Below the pieces are notes generated by a model that was not told the DNA's origin, searched no databases, and saw only the letters and a list, made by a program, of their open reading frames with translations. Source: Bradyrhizobium sp. (GTDB lineage Bacteria; Pseudomonadota; Alphaproteobacteria; Rhizobiales; Xanthobacteraceae). From it: a stretch of 55,013 bases of DNA. Made by a program: the position numbers and the translations under genes. Location: positions 1 through 55,013 of the forward strand of contig JAQGKC010000092.1 in assembly GCA_028290305.1 (NCBI GenBank), read 5' to 3'. Below are positions 45,766 to 54,184 of the stretch, piece after piece. Positions within the stretch are counted from its first letter, which is position 1; each line of letters opens with the position of its first letter.

Positions 45766-46334
45766 CCGTCATTGTTGAATGTCTTGCGCCCACTTCACCT
45801 GAAGCGTAATTTCGAATGCTCAACAATCGGCTCGATCGCCTCTAGCATGACGCCGACTTGTGATCGAATATTTCGGCTTCAGCCGCCCCAATCCATCGCA
45901 TCTAACGCGTCCGTCCTGCCCCGCGTTCCCACTTCGCCGATTTCCGCGTCGGCAGTAGATGGAGAGTAGTACCAATGAGCGGAGCAATATGAATCCGGTA
46001 ATGCCACGACACGACTCCAACCTTGGGTGTAGCGACATGCGCCGTCCAAAGGACGTGAGCGCTAGCAGAGGAGACGACGTCTGGCAGACGTTGTCGTCGC
46101 TAGATAGCTGCACGCGCAAATCGAAAAATGGCCATACCAATCACGCATATCCTTACGCAAGGATGTTGCTTCAAGATAATCTTGCGCAAAATCATATTAT
46201 GTGCATAATTTTGGATGCCCTTGACAGCGAGCAGGCTGCGCGTAAGCGCTGTAATTACGGCCCGGGCAAGAGATGCGCCGGACAGGAAACCTTTCCCGTG
46301 AAGTTCCGCGGGGACGGTCGTCGGCCGTGCTCGC
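45766..46334. other. Gap between UbiX and gentisate-dioxygenase genes
   Basis: About 570 bp with no gene recognised. It includes the box at 46181-46209 and an imperfect 42-nt inverted repeat at 46062-46103 (CTAGC ... GCTAG with GACGACGTCT/AGACGTTGTCGTC inside), which could fold but has no T-run. Confidence 0.45.
46181..46209. promoter_or_regulatory. Regulon box upstream of UbiX
   Basis: ATTATGTGCATAAT (core 46200-46207, centre 46203|04), nearly palindromic over 14 nt, and TTGCGCAA at 46182-46189. The TTGC half of the latter is centred at 46184|85, 19 bp away, though the fit is looser than elsewhere. About 435 bp before the UbiX start. Confidence 0.55.
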
Positions 46335-47381
46335 TCAGGCGTTGCCGCGATCTTCGCGGAACAAATCGAGTTTCTGCTGCACCGGTCGATCCGAAAAGCT
46401 GAACATGACGGCGTCGTCGTCGTCGGCCTCGTGGATGACCCAGCGCCAGCTCGGTACCACAAAAATATCGCGGGGCCCCCATTCAAATGTCTGATCTCCG
46501 ATCCGCGACCGGCCGCGGCCCTCGATCGGGACGAACACCGTCGCATCGGTCGACCGATAGCGGGCGGTCTTGAATCCCTTCGGCAGCAACTGGACGAACG
46601 TGCCAATGGTCGGCATCGCGAACTCGCCGGTCACTGGATTGGTGTAACGCAGCTTTAGGCCATGGCACGCATCCCATTCGTTCTGCTTCCTGGCCATCTC
46701 CAGCGCCTCGCGCGTGTACGAATAGGGATAGTTGAATACCGGGGAGGTCTGCGATGTACGTTTGAGATCGACCGGCAGCAGGTTGCGGCCGTAACGGGCG
46801 AAGCTATCGCCGTCCAGGCGGGTGATCCGTTGTTCGTCCTCCGCAAGGCCCTCGGCGAACGATGCATCGAAGAACTGCACCAATGGAATGTCGAGCCCAT
46901 CGAGCCAGAACATCGGCTCCGAGGCGTTGTTACCGTGATCATGCCAGGCCATCGACGGCGTGATCACGAAATCGCCCGGCGCCATATTGGTGCGCTCGCC
47001 GTCCACCGACGTGTGCGCGCCCTTGCCTTCCAGGACGAACCGCAGCGCTGACTGGCTGTGCCGATGTGCCGGGGCTACCTCGCCGGGTATCACGAGCTGC
47101 ACGCCAGCATAGAGCGACGTGGTGATCTTGGACTGACCGCGCAGGCCGGGGTTTTCCAGGATCAGCACCCGCCGCTCGGCCTCCTTCGCGGTGATCAGCC
47201 TGCCCGCTTCCATCATGTAGGAACGAATCGCGTCGAAGCCCCATCGATGCGGGCGGCATAGGCTCTTCGGCTGCGGCGTGATCAGGTCGCCCATCACATT
47301 CCACAACGCCGACAGGCTTTCGCCATCGATCTTGCGATAGAACGCTTCGCGTTCAGGCGTCTTTTGAATGGCGAGATCCAC
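46335..47381 (-). CDS. Gentisate 1,2-dioxygenase-like bicupin
   Basis: 348 residues from GTG 47381, chosen because GGGAGG lies 6 nt upstream; the ORF is open 22 codons further. The start (TPEREAFYRKI, SLSALWNVMGDLITPQP) and two cupin domains match gentisate dioxygenase. The Fe(II)-binding motif in the first cupin is PAHRHSQSALRFVLEG with the later His in AWHDHGNN; the second cupin retains less of it (VFVPIEGRGRSRIG). The enzyme opens the ring of 2,5-dihydroxybenzoate between C1 and C2 to maleylpyruvate; 1-hydroxy-2-naphthoate and salicylate dioxygenases are close relatives and cannot be excluded. It follows the PQQ dehydrogenase by 188 bp. Confidence 0.88.
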   Translation of the reverse strand: MDLAIQKTPEREAFYRKIDGESLSALWNVMGDLITPQPKSLCRPHRWGFDAIRSYMMEAGRLITAKEAERRVLILENPGLRGQSKITTSLYAGVQLVIPGEVAPAHRHSQSALRFVLEGKGAHTSVDGERTNMAPGDFVITPSMAWHDHGNNASEPMFWLDGLDIPLVQFFDASFAEGLAEDEQRITRLDGDSFARYGRNLLPVDLKRTSQTSPVFNYPYSYTREALEMARKQNEWDACHGLKLRYTNPVTGEFAMPTIGTFVQLLPKGFKTARYRSTDATVFVPIEGRGRSRIGDQTFEWGPRDIFVVPSWRWVIHEADDDDAVMFSFSDRPVQQKLDLFREDRGNA

Positions 47382-47569
47382 AATCAGCCTCCCGGGCTTC
47401 TCGTCGTATACTGTCAATATCCAACACGGATTGTGAGCCGGAGACACTGAAGCTTTACAAGCGCTTTACAAGAAATTGTTTCGCCGGATGATGCTGCGCC
47501 ATATGTGCGCGACTGCACTGTGTCGAAGCCGTCCTTTCGTCTTGAAGTGGCGGCTTAGCGAGCGTTTCA

Positions 47570-49318
47570 TTATGGCAACGCGAATACCCAAAGCACCGCG
47601 CCTCCCTCCGGGAGCTTTGACTCCGGAGTGAGTGTACTCAGCGACCTGATCTGAATGCCGCCGCCTCCGGCAGCGATGGCGATGTACTGTTTTCCATTCA
47701 CGCTGTAGCTAATCGGAAACGCATTCACGACATTGTTCAAACGTGCCTCCCACAATATTTTGCCGCTCTTGTCGTCGTATGCCCTGAAGTAACGATCCAG
47801 CGAGCCCGCGAAAACCAGGCCGCCGGCCGTTGGAAGCGCCGCACTTGTCATCGGAGCGCGCGACCGGGTCGACCACAATTGCGATCGGCCAGTTAAATCG
47901 AACGCATCCATCCTGCCGAACTTTCCATCGCTGTTCGGCACCGGGACCCTTCGGTAGGTTGTTTGGCCTCCGCCCCTGTACGTCTTTCCCGGCTCGATCG
48001 GTATCGGAGTTGTCTGGGAGCAGAAATCGGTGAGCGGCAGATACAGCGCCCCGGTTCGAGGACTATACGCGGTCGCCGGCCACCCCCTGGCTCCGGGATC
48101 GGCTGGGCAATTGAACGTGGTCTTTCCGATGTGCGGGACTGCCTCTGGATTCAGGGTTCGGGCACCGGATGCCGGATCGATTGCAGAGACGACGTTTTGC
48201 GGGACCGTCTCGCGAGACCACAGGAACTTGCCATTTGTACGGTCGAGCACATCGATGATGCCGAGCTTTCCGACGGTGACCAACGTTTTTCGTATCTGGC
48301 CATCGACCGGCAGATCCACCAGGATCTTTTCAAAAACTTCATCTAGGTCGAGCGAGTCGTTGGCCAGATGTTGGTGGTACCATTTTATCCGGCCCGACTT
48401 CGGCTCGATCGCTAGTGTTGAATTCGTGTACAGGGCCCCGTTTTGAAACGCGGCCTTCTTCGGAAGCGTACCCCGGACTTCGGCATTCCACGGATAGGGC
48501 TGCGCCGTCCCATAAAAGAGCGTGTCGGTTTCGGGATCGTAGCTGCCGGCGATCCAGGCAGATCCGCCAAATCGATCGCCGACCGGCAAGCCGTTCCATG
48601 TTTCCTCGTTCGGATCCCCGGGCTGCGCGATGGTGTGGAAACGCCAGAGCTCGGCCCCTGTCTTTGGATCGTGCCCGGTGATGAAGCATCCGCCAGGCTG
48701 CCCTTGTCCGCATCCGCTCATGCCGGCAGTCAGTATTCCTCCCGCCACGAACGGACCGCTCGTATAGCGCCATCCGGCCTTCCATTCCGCCACTTGATGG
48801 TCCCAGACCACCTCTCCGGTCTTGGCGTTGAGCGCGACAAGATGGACGTCGGATGTCGCAATGAACAGGGTATCTCCAAAGATCGCCATGTTTCTCTTGG
48901 CGAGCGTGATCCCGCCTACCGGGAGGTCTGGCGGGAGATCGCGTTGATATTGCCACAGCAGATCGCCGGTCGCCGCATCTAGCGCCTGGACCTTGTCGCC
49001 CGCATTCACGATGAAGAGTACGCCATCATGAACCAGCGGTGTGATTTGTGTCACGCCAGAGGTCAAAGACCATGACCATGCGAGGCGAAGGTCTTTGACG
49101 TTGCTTTTATCGACCTGCGCCAACGGGCTGTATCCCCAGTCATTGTAGGTCCTGCGCCACATCAGCCAATCGCCGTCGGGCGGTGCCCTCAGACGATCTT
49201 CATCGACGGCCGTAAGCGCCTGGAGCAGATCAGCGGCGTTCGCGCATTGGGTGGCGTTCCATATGAGGGCAACGTGGAGGCACAATACGAGCAGGAATGT
49301 TCCACTCCGGATGCGCAT
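47570..49318 (-). CDS. PQQ-dependent dehydrogenase (quinoprotein)
   Basis: About 582 residues from ATG 49318 (GGAGA 9 nt upstream). Signal peptide (LVLCLHVALIWNATQCANAA). Eight-bladed propeller of quinoprotein alcohol dehydrogenases with tryptophan-docking repeats ALDAATGDLLW, ALNAKTGEVVW, DPKTGAELW, EPKSGRIKW, DRTNGKFLW, DDKSGKILW. The adjacent Cys-Cys pair typical of methanol/ethanol dehydrogenases is not obvious; instead SGCGQGQPGGC has two spaced Cys. No haem domain is fused, so a separate cytochrome c is needed; the only fitting one nearby is the ruined cytochrome at 14.6 kb. Substrate likely an alcohol or aldehyde. A strong box lies 60 bp upstream. Confidence 0.88.
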   Translation of the reverse strand: MRIRSGTFLLVLCLHVALIWNATQCANAADLLQALTAVDEDRLRAPPDGDWLMWRRTYNDWGYSPLAQVDKSNVKDLRLAWSWSLTSGVTQITPLVHDGVLFIVNAGDKVQALDAATGDLLWQYQRDLPPDLPVGGITLAKRNMAIFGDTLFIATSDVHLVALNAKTGEVVWDHQVAEWKAGWRYTSGPFVAGGILTAGMSGCGQGQPGGCFITGHDPKTGAELWRFHTIAQPGDPNEETWNGLPVGDRFGGSAWIAGSYDPETDTLFYGTAQPYPWNAEVRGTLPKKAAFQNGALYTNSTLAIEPKSGRIKWYHQHLANDSLDLDEVFEKILVDLPVDGQIRKTLVTVGKLGIIDVLDRTNGKFLWSRETVPQNVVSAIDPASGARTLNPEAVPHIGKTTFNCPADPGARGWPATAYSPRTGALYLPLTDFCSQTTPIPIEPGKTYRGGGQTTYRRVPVPNSDGKFGRMDAFDLTGRSQLWSTRSRAPMTSAALPTAGGLVFAGSLDRYFRAYDDKSGKILWEARLNNVVNAFPISYSVNGKQYIAIAAGGGGIQIRSLSTLTPESKLPEGGAVLWVFALP

Positions 49319-49374
49319 GCGCCTTCTTCTCCCTATCTCGACGTGCAAACCGCACTTTTTCGGTAACTTCTTAT

Positions 49375-49403
49375 TTTATGCATATTTTTTATATATGTGC
49401 AAG
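49375..49403. promoter_or_regulatory. Regulon box pair before the PQQ dehydrogenase
   Basis: TTTTATGCATATTTT (core 49377-49384, centre 49380|81) and TATGTGCAAG (centre 49399|400), centres 19 bp apart. It lies about 60 bp before the ATG and is the right-most box of the island. Confidence 0.65.
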
Positions 49404-49480
49404 ATTCGCGACACAAAAATGGATATCGCCACTGTCCGCGGGGTTGGGGGCGCCTGGTCGGGCCGGAGCCTAGTATTTGT

Positions 49481-49549
49481 TTGATGGGTAAGAAGAGGTG
49501 ACTGATCAACAATTTTGATGGGTAAGAAGAGATTGACCGATCAACAATT
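49481..49549 (+). repeat. Imperfect 34-bp tandem duplication
   Basis: TTGATGGGTAAGAAGAG followed by a near-identical TGACTGATCAACAATT or TTGACCGATCAACAATT occurs twice, offset 34 bp (49481 and 49515). It duplicates the 5' end of the small ORF at 49518. Confidence 0.6.
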
Positions 49550-51440
49550 GGCTCTTCAGGCAATTAACGAAGCGCGACTCATACTGGAAGAATACTTCCG
49601 GCACGTGAGGCGACGCCATCAACGACAAGTCCCGCTTCCATAGCTCGCCGATCAACTGGGTGCCTTCCTCCTGGGCGCGACCATGGGCAGCCGGGTTCAT
49701 GAAGCCGCGGATGTTCTTGCCGCGCGAGCGAATTGCTTCAGCATGGATCGCAAGCTCCGCGCGGCGGGCGCTGTACTCGCTGTACAGATAGACCGTCTGG
49801 CTTTCGGATTCGCATGCTGCCCAAATCGCACTGACGCGCTGCCAATCGAGATCCAGCGCATAAACGCGCGGCCAGTGCGCCGGGATCGTGAAGGGTTCGC
49901 ACATTACCTCGTCCAGCTGCATCGAGAAGATACTGTTGGTTCGCTTCAGCAGACGACCGAAGGCTCCTGAGAGGGCATCCACTTGATCCTTGTGAGAGCC
50001 AGCGGGAAAGTTGCCGAGTTCATCCAAGAAAGCCTCATTCCAGTCGCCTTTCACCAATCGCAGATTGCCCGCGGCTGCTTGGGCTGCGATGGGTTCAGCT
50101 CTGGTGACCTTGTCGCCTGTTTCGGGCTCCGCGTGGACCACATAGCCTGCAAGCATCGCAACCAGGTCGCTAGCTTGCACTTTGCCGGCCTGACCGGGGT
50201 CCTGCGGAAGACTCACTTCCACCTGAACACCATCCGCCGCCGCGGTCGAACGGATCGCCTTGCGGACTTCGTGGCCTTCATCCTGCAATCGCAGCACATG
50301 GCCGACATAGAAGGCGCCATCCGGGGCCTGGCCCAGCTTGACGCCGGCTGTAGCCGCCTGGCCGATACCGCTGCCCCGTTTCTTTGACGCGGCAAGGTCC
50401 CAATGGCGGACCCAGCGCGTTCCAGGGGGTGCTGCAAGGACCGGTTCGCCGAACCAGGCGCGCTTGAACAACCCGCCATCTCGGGGAGCCGGCCGTTGCT
50501 GGAATTGACCTGCCACCCCGTATTGCCCGAGCGGCACCTTGTCCCGCTGCACGACTTCGGCCGGAAAGCGCACCCGGAATAGCAGCTCGCCCTCTTCCGT
50601 GCGGGGGTCCTCGAAGCCGATGCTGGTGCGGCACCGACGGCTCGCTTCGAACTCCATGGGCAGACACAGGTGGTCGTAGCCGAGCTTAAGCGACAGGGCG
50701 AGGCCGGATACGTCGTTGGCATGCAGCCGTTGCATGATGATCACGATTGCCGAGGTGGCCGGGTCGTTCAGGCGCGTCGGCACCGACTCGCGAAAAATGC
50801 GGGCCGTGCGCGCCCGTTCGGCCTCGGACTCCGCGGTCTCCGTCGAATGCGGATCGTCGATGATGACACGGTCGCCACGCCCACCAGTCAGACTCGGGAA
50901 AGGCACACCCTCCCGGAAGCCGGTTGCCTCATTGGCAAAGGACAGCTCGCCGGAACGAACGAGGCGGACCTTGTCGCCCCATAGCTCCTGATACCATTCG
51001 CTGGCTACGAGATCGCGCATGCACCGGCTGTCGCGTTTGACGTAGTTTTCCGAATAGGAAGAGGCCAAATACCTCAGGGAAGCCCGCCCTCGCGGGCCCC
51101 ATTCCCATGCCGGCCAGAACACGCTGACCAGCAGCGATTTCATCATGCCAGGCGGCACGTTGATTAAAAGTCGATTGAGCCGCCCCGAAGTGATCGCTTC
51201 AAGGTGGTCGCAAATCGCCTCGATGTGCCAGCCATGCGCGTAGGTAGAGTTCGGCTCAAGTACATGCCAGGCCTCGCGGACAAATCCTGCGAGCGACGTG
51301 CAACGCTCCCGGGTAGCCTTGGCTTGTTCGCTCTTGCGCTGGAGTTCGCGTTCCGCTTCACGCCGAGCCCATTCTGCCCGGATCTGATCCAGCGTCGGCA
51401 ACGGGAGCGAGGATGGATTCGAGACGGGCGAGGTCGGCAT
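49506..51440 (-). CDS. Phage terminase large subunit, chimeric C-terminus
   Basis: 644 residues. Residues about 50-260 are the packaging ATPase: Walker A-like NVPPGMMKSLLVSV, Walker B VIIDDPHSTETAESEAE, then SAIVIIMQRLHANDVSG. Residues 310-510 are the nuclease domain ending GNFPAGSHKDQVDALSGAFGRLL, which would close a normal protein. After NSIF a second terminase-like RNase-H segment follows: WPRVYALDLDWQRVSAIWAACESES, YLYSEYSARRAELAIHAEAIRSRG, GFMNPAAHGRAQEEGTQ. The last 20 residues come from the 34-bp repeat. It looks like a join of two terminase genes, so packaging function is doubtful. Confidence 0.8.
   Translation of the reverse strand: MPTSPVSNPSSLPLPTLDQIRAEWARREAERELQRKSEQAKATRERCTSLAGFVREAWHVLEPNSTYAHGWHIEAICDHLEAITSGRLNRLLINVPPGMMKSLLVSVFWPAWEWGPRGRASLRYLASSYSENYVKRDSRCMRDLVASEWYQELWGDKVRLVRSGELSFANEATGFREGVPFPSLTGGRGDRVIIDDPHSTETAESEAERARTARIFRESVPTRLNDPATSAIVIIMQRLHANDVSGLALSLKLGYDHLCLPMEFEASRRCRTSIGFEDPRTEEGELLFRVRFPAEVVQRDKVPLGQYGVAGQFQQRPAPRDGGLFKRAWFGEPVLAAPPGTRWVRHWDLAASKKRGSGIGQAATAGVKLGQAPDGAFYVGHVLRLQDEGHEVRKAIRSTAAADGVQVEVSLPQDPGQAGKVQASDLVAMLAGYVVHAEPETGDKVTRAEPIAAQAAAGNLRLVKGDWNEAFLDELGNFPAGSHKDQVDALSGAFGRLLKRTNSIFSMQLDEVMCEPFTIPAHWPRVYALDLDWQRVSAIWAACESESQTVYLYSEYSARRAELAIHAEAIRSRGKNIRGFMNPAAHGRAQEEGTQLIGELWKRDLSLMASPHVPEVFFQYESRFVNCLKSQLLIGQSLLTHQNC
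49518..49643 (+). pseudogene. Small hypothetical gene, 5' part only
   Basis: ATG GGT AAG AAG begins MGKKRLTDQQLALQAINEARLILEEYF, which looks like a genuine small-protein N-terminus (amphipathic helix). After about 49595 it runs into the antisense of the terminase tail and stops at 49643. The upstream duplicate of the start terminates after five codons. Confidence 0.4.
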
Positions 51441-51762
51441 TGGACACCTTCGTCATGTCGTATGTTCCAAGGGATCCCGAGTGCTTGTGCTCAGCGGCGG
51501 GCTCTTTCCAGCGTGCGCGGGTCTTCAGCCAGAATATCTGGGCGGTGACGTTGCCAGACTTTGCCGCCGTGAACAGAAAACTCGCCACTTGGGAATTTGC
51601 CTTGGTAGCACCCAGGTCCAGCTCGTCCCGGTAATGCTTCCGAAGCGTCTTGGCATCGACGCTCATTGCCCGTGCGATATCAGCTGCAGGTATTCCATAG
51701 GCCGCCATGGCCTCAACCTGCCGGCGTTGGTTGGTATCGGGGCTGTGTGCGCGCCGGCTCAC
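51358..51762 (-). CDS. Phage terminase small-subunit-like protein
   Basis: 134 residues. An N-terminal HTH (YGIPAADIARAMSVDAKTLRKHY) is followed by a helical part (ATKANSQVASFLFTAAKSGNVTAQIFWLKTRARWKEP), the usual make-up of TerS-like DNA-recognition proteins in alphaproteobacterial prophages. It overlaps the methylase stop by 4 nt upstream and the terminase large gene by about 80 nt downstream. Confidence 0.7.
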   Translation of the reverse strand: MSRRAHSPDTNQRRQVEAMAAYGIPAADIARAMSVDAKTLRKHYRDELDLGATKANSQVASFLFTAAKSGNVTAQIFWLKTRARWKEPAAEHKHSGSLGTYDMTKVSNADLARLESILAPVADAGSDPGRMGSA

Positions 51763-52736
51763 TTCGACCCCCCTTTCCGCGCTTCTGCGACGCCTGCGAA
51801 TGACGTACCGTCACCATCGAGGACGGCTTGCTGCCCTGTAAATGCCTCCCAGCGCTGTATGGCCACATCCACGTAAGCCGGATCGATCTCGATGGCGAAG
51901 CAGGAGCGGCCTGTCATCTCAGCGGCGATGATGCTCGTACCCGAACCGCTGAAGGGCTCGTAGACAGCCTGTCCTGGGGACGAGTTGTTCTCCATCGGCC
52001 GGCGCATGCATTCGACGGGCTTCTGGGTGCCGTGGCCGTGCCCGTCATCGTCGCGAGCAGGAATGGTCCACACTGTCGATTGCTTTCGATCTCCCGTCCA
52101 GTTCGCCCCTGCTGTTCCGCGGACGCCGTACCAGCAGGGCTCGTGCTGCCAATGATAGTGGCCGCGACTGAACGCGAAGCGATCTTTGGCCCAAATGATC
52201 TGAGCGCGGATGTCGAAGTTGGAGGCCTGAAGGGATTGCTTGACTTCACTGGTGTGCAGGCTTGCATGCCAGACATAGGCAACCGAACCCGGAAAAAGCG
52301 CCCAGGCTTCTCGCCAGTCGTCACGGTCGTCGTTGGCCACCTTGCCGAGTTTCAGCGGGTTGAGGTTGACACCGGCTCGCTTTCGCCAAGCCGGGTCATA
52401 GCTCACGCCGTAAGGCGGATCGGTGACCATCAAATGTGGCTTGATGCCACCCAGCAGCTTCTCAACATCGTCCGAGGAGGTGCTGTCACCGCATAACAGC
52501 CTGTGGCAACCCAACAGCCAAACGTCTCCCGACTGCGAAACGGGGTTGGCTGGCAAGTCCGGCACTACGTCAGGATCAGTGAGGCCCCCCGTCAAAACCG
52601 CCGTCAGTGCGGCTCGCTCATCGATATCAAATCCGGTCAGATCCAGTTCAAATCCAAGTCCTTCAAGTTCAGTCAGTTCAAGGCTGAGCAGCGAGTTGTC
52701 CCAACCTGCGTTGAGAGCCAGCTTGTTATCGGCCAA
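51759..52736 (-). pseudogene. Prophage ParB-domain DNA methylase, 5'-truncated
   Basis: 325 codons. Reading starts inside the family's ParB-linker (ALADNKLALNAGWDNSLLSLEL); the ParB N-terminal 60-80 residues are gone, replaced by unrelated sequence upstream of about 52745, and only a TTG is available as start. The methylase domain is whole: catalytic VTDPPYGVSYD, TQKPVECMRRPMENNS and SAM-binding EPFSGSGTSIIAAEM, in the beta-class order. It might still be active without the ParB part. Gene order methylase - TerS - TerL is usual for these prophages. Confidence 0.75.
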
Positions 52737-52766
52737 GGCATAGTTGTGGCGCGCGCCGCGAGGAAC

Positions 52767-53168
52767 TTATGCGGCCGCGGGAGGTCGCGTCCGGTCAGCC
52801 GCTCGATGGCGCAGCTTACGCCGGCTTACGCTGACTAGCCTTATCGGATACGATGCCGGCCGCGGCTCGGACGTTACAACGACTTCCGGCGCTTGTTCGT
52901 GGTCGGCCGTCGTCTGGATCGGTGTTTCGACGGAAGAGAGAAACTCTCGACCGGCATCAGTGATTTGCCAGCCGGCGTCGTCCCGTAGAACAAACGACTG
53001 GCTGAAGATATCGAGGCCTGGGGCGCGCGCGGCCAAGCGTTTCGTCCGGTCGGTCCAGTCCGAGCCGCTAGAAATCAGTATTGCGACAGCGCGCTTGAGA
53101 TCGGCGAGCGAAGCGCGGCCCTGGGGATGCCCGGCCAAGACCTTCAATACTGTAATCTGGAAACTCAC
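52767..53168 (-). CDS. Hypothetical protein, Bradyrhizobium-type
   Basis: About 133 residues from GTG 53168 (SFQITVLKVLAGHPQGRASLADLKRAVAILISSG); the open frame extends to 53252. The helical, winged-helix-like N-terminal half (SDWTDRTKRLAARAPGLDIFSQSFVLRDDAGWQITDAGREFL) is followed by a basic, Pro-rich tail. From memory this family is widespread in Bradyrhizobium. A transcription-regulator-like fold is possible; function unknown. Confidence 0.7.
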   Translation of the reverse strand: MSFQITVLKVLAGHPQGRASLADLKRAVAILISSGSDWTDRTKRLAARAPGLDIFSQSFVLRDDAGWQITDAGREFLSSVETPIQTTADHEQAPEVVVTSEPRPASYPIRLVSVSRRKLRHRAADRTRPPAAA

Positions 53169-53401
53169 CACACGCCCCGAGACGCAAAGGCCGTAAAAAC
53201 GCAAAGCTATCTCGCTCTCTCCGCGAACGTCTGTCCGATAGTGAACATACATTCCGCGTTAAACGTTTTTTCTCCGTATGCGCTAAACGCGCAACACCGC
53301 ACCGGGGACGCCGACGACCTGAATCGGCGGGCAAGTGAGATTTTCGCGCTTTCCATCTGGCCGGCCTTCCCGTTCGAAGGGTTCGCGAAGCAAATTGGCC
53401 C

Positions 53402-53590
53402 TCACGCCAAATTCGGCACCCGTTCAACCGGCCCCATGTCATTATGTAAAATAGCCTGCACGCGGCGGTTATCCCACCGGATCGTTACGCCCGCCCGGTT
53501 GCTCTCCGTGACTGCGTCTCGGTCGGCTTGATCGTTTTGCCAGTAAACTTGGTCGCCGACTTTCAGAAATCTCGATTGTTCGCCGGTCAT
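53402..53590 (-). CDS. Tiny hypothetical protein, paralogue of the ORF at 53832
   Basis: 62 residues: EQSRFLKVGDQVYWQNDQAD, TESNRAGVTIRWDN, NDMGPVERV. The pattern (KVGxxVxxxxxxxxxGTV...xxxIxWDD) suggests a small SH3-like barrel, as in KOW-type modules. It follows the next gene by 11 bp and shares its strand. Confidence 0.6.
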   Translation of the reverse strand: MTGEQSRFLKVGDQVYWQNDQADRDAVTESNRAGVTIRWDNRRVQAILHNDMGPVERVPNLA

Positions 53591-53601
53591 TTTTATTTCG
53601 C

Positions 53602-53796
53602 CTAGCGGACCATTGCGGCGGGGCGCTTCTTCGGCTCTAAGGCGCTATCGATTGCACGCCAAGCGGCTATTACCGCGTCCGGTTTTGTTTTGGTTTGGCC
53701 CGCCTTCGCTTCACTTTCGTTGGTTAAAACAGACCATTTCCAAACCCCAGCTTCGATGCCTTGAATGACGTTAAACTCAATGCCTTTATAAATCAT
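53602..53796 (-). CDS. Tiny hypothetical protein
   Basis: 64 residues, MIYKGIEFNVIQGIEAGVWKWSV onward, then EAKAGQTKTKPDAVIAAWRAIDSAL. It looks like a real soluble protein: a beta-rich start and one helix. It lies between the two paralogous tiny genes on the same strand. Function unknown. Confidence 0.6.
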   Translation of the reverse strand: MIYKGIEFNVIQGIEAGVWKWSVLTNESEAKAGQTKTKPDAVIAAWRAIDSALEPKKRPAAMVR

Positions 53797-53831
53797 CAGG
53801 CTTACGTTTCCTTTTGTCTGCTGCCGCTTCC

Positions 53832-54000
53832 TTACAGGACAATGTCAATACGCTTCATTTCGTTGTGGCCCGTAAAGCTTTTGTGGCCGTCGTCCCATTT
53901 GATAGTCAGACACCGCGCCTGATTCGCGGTGACCGTGCCACCATCCGAACGCACGCCATTAAAGCAAACACGAGTGCCGACTTTTAGGTCTTGGGATTGT
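53832..54000 (-). CDS. Tiny hypothetical protein, second member of the 53402 family (start unclear)
   Basis: Ends in TAA at 53832. Reads EQSQDLKVGTRVCFNGVRSDGG, TIKWDDGHKSFTGHNEMKRIDIVL and aligns by eye with the protein at 53402-53590. Upstream of Glu only ATT or ATA codons are available, so the start is either non-standard or cut off at about 54005, where the cupin gene begins on the other strand. Confidence 0.5.
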
Positions 54001-54025
54001 TCAATAAATATCAGGGAGGCGCAAG

Positions 54026-54184
54026 ATGATTAGGCACGCAGGTTTGATTGCGCTCATTGGGCTGGGAATTTCGTTTTCGGCTGTCGCGCAAACACAGACG
54101 AGTAAGCGAACCGAACTCACCAAAAATGATTTGACCGGCACAAACATGGAGGTTCTCGTTGGAATGGTTGAAGTACCGCCGTGA
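54026..54184 (+). pseudogene. Small secreted cupin protein, cut after 52 residues
   Basis: ATG with AGGGAGG 7 nt upstream. Signal peptide (MIRHAGLIALIGLGISFSAVAQ), then TSKRTELTKNDLTGTNMEVLVGMVEVPP, the first strands of a secreted cupin. Where the family continues with Gly and the metal-binding HTH motif, an ISL3-type sequence begins at about 54180 and gives a stop. Confidence 0.65.
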
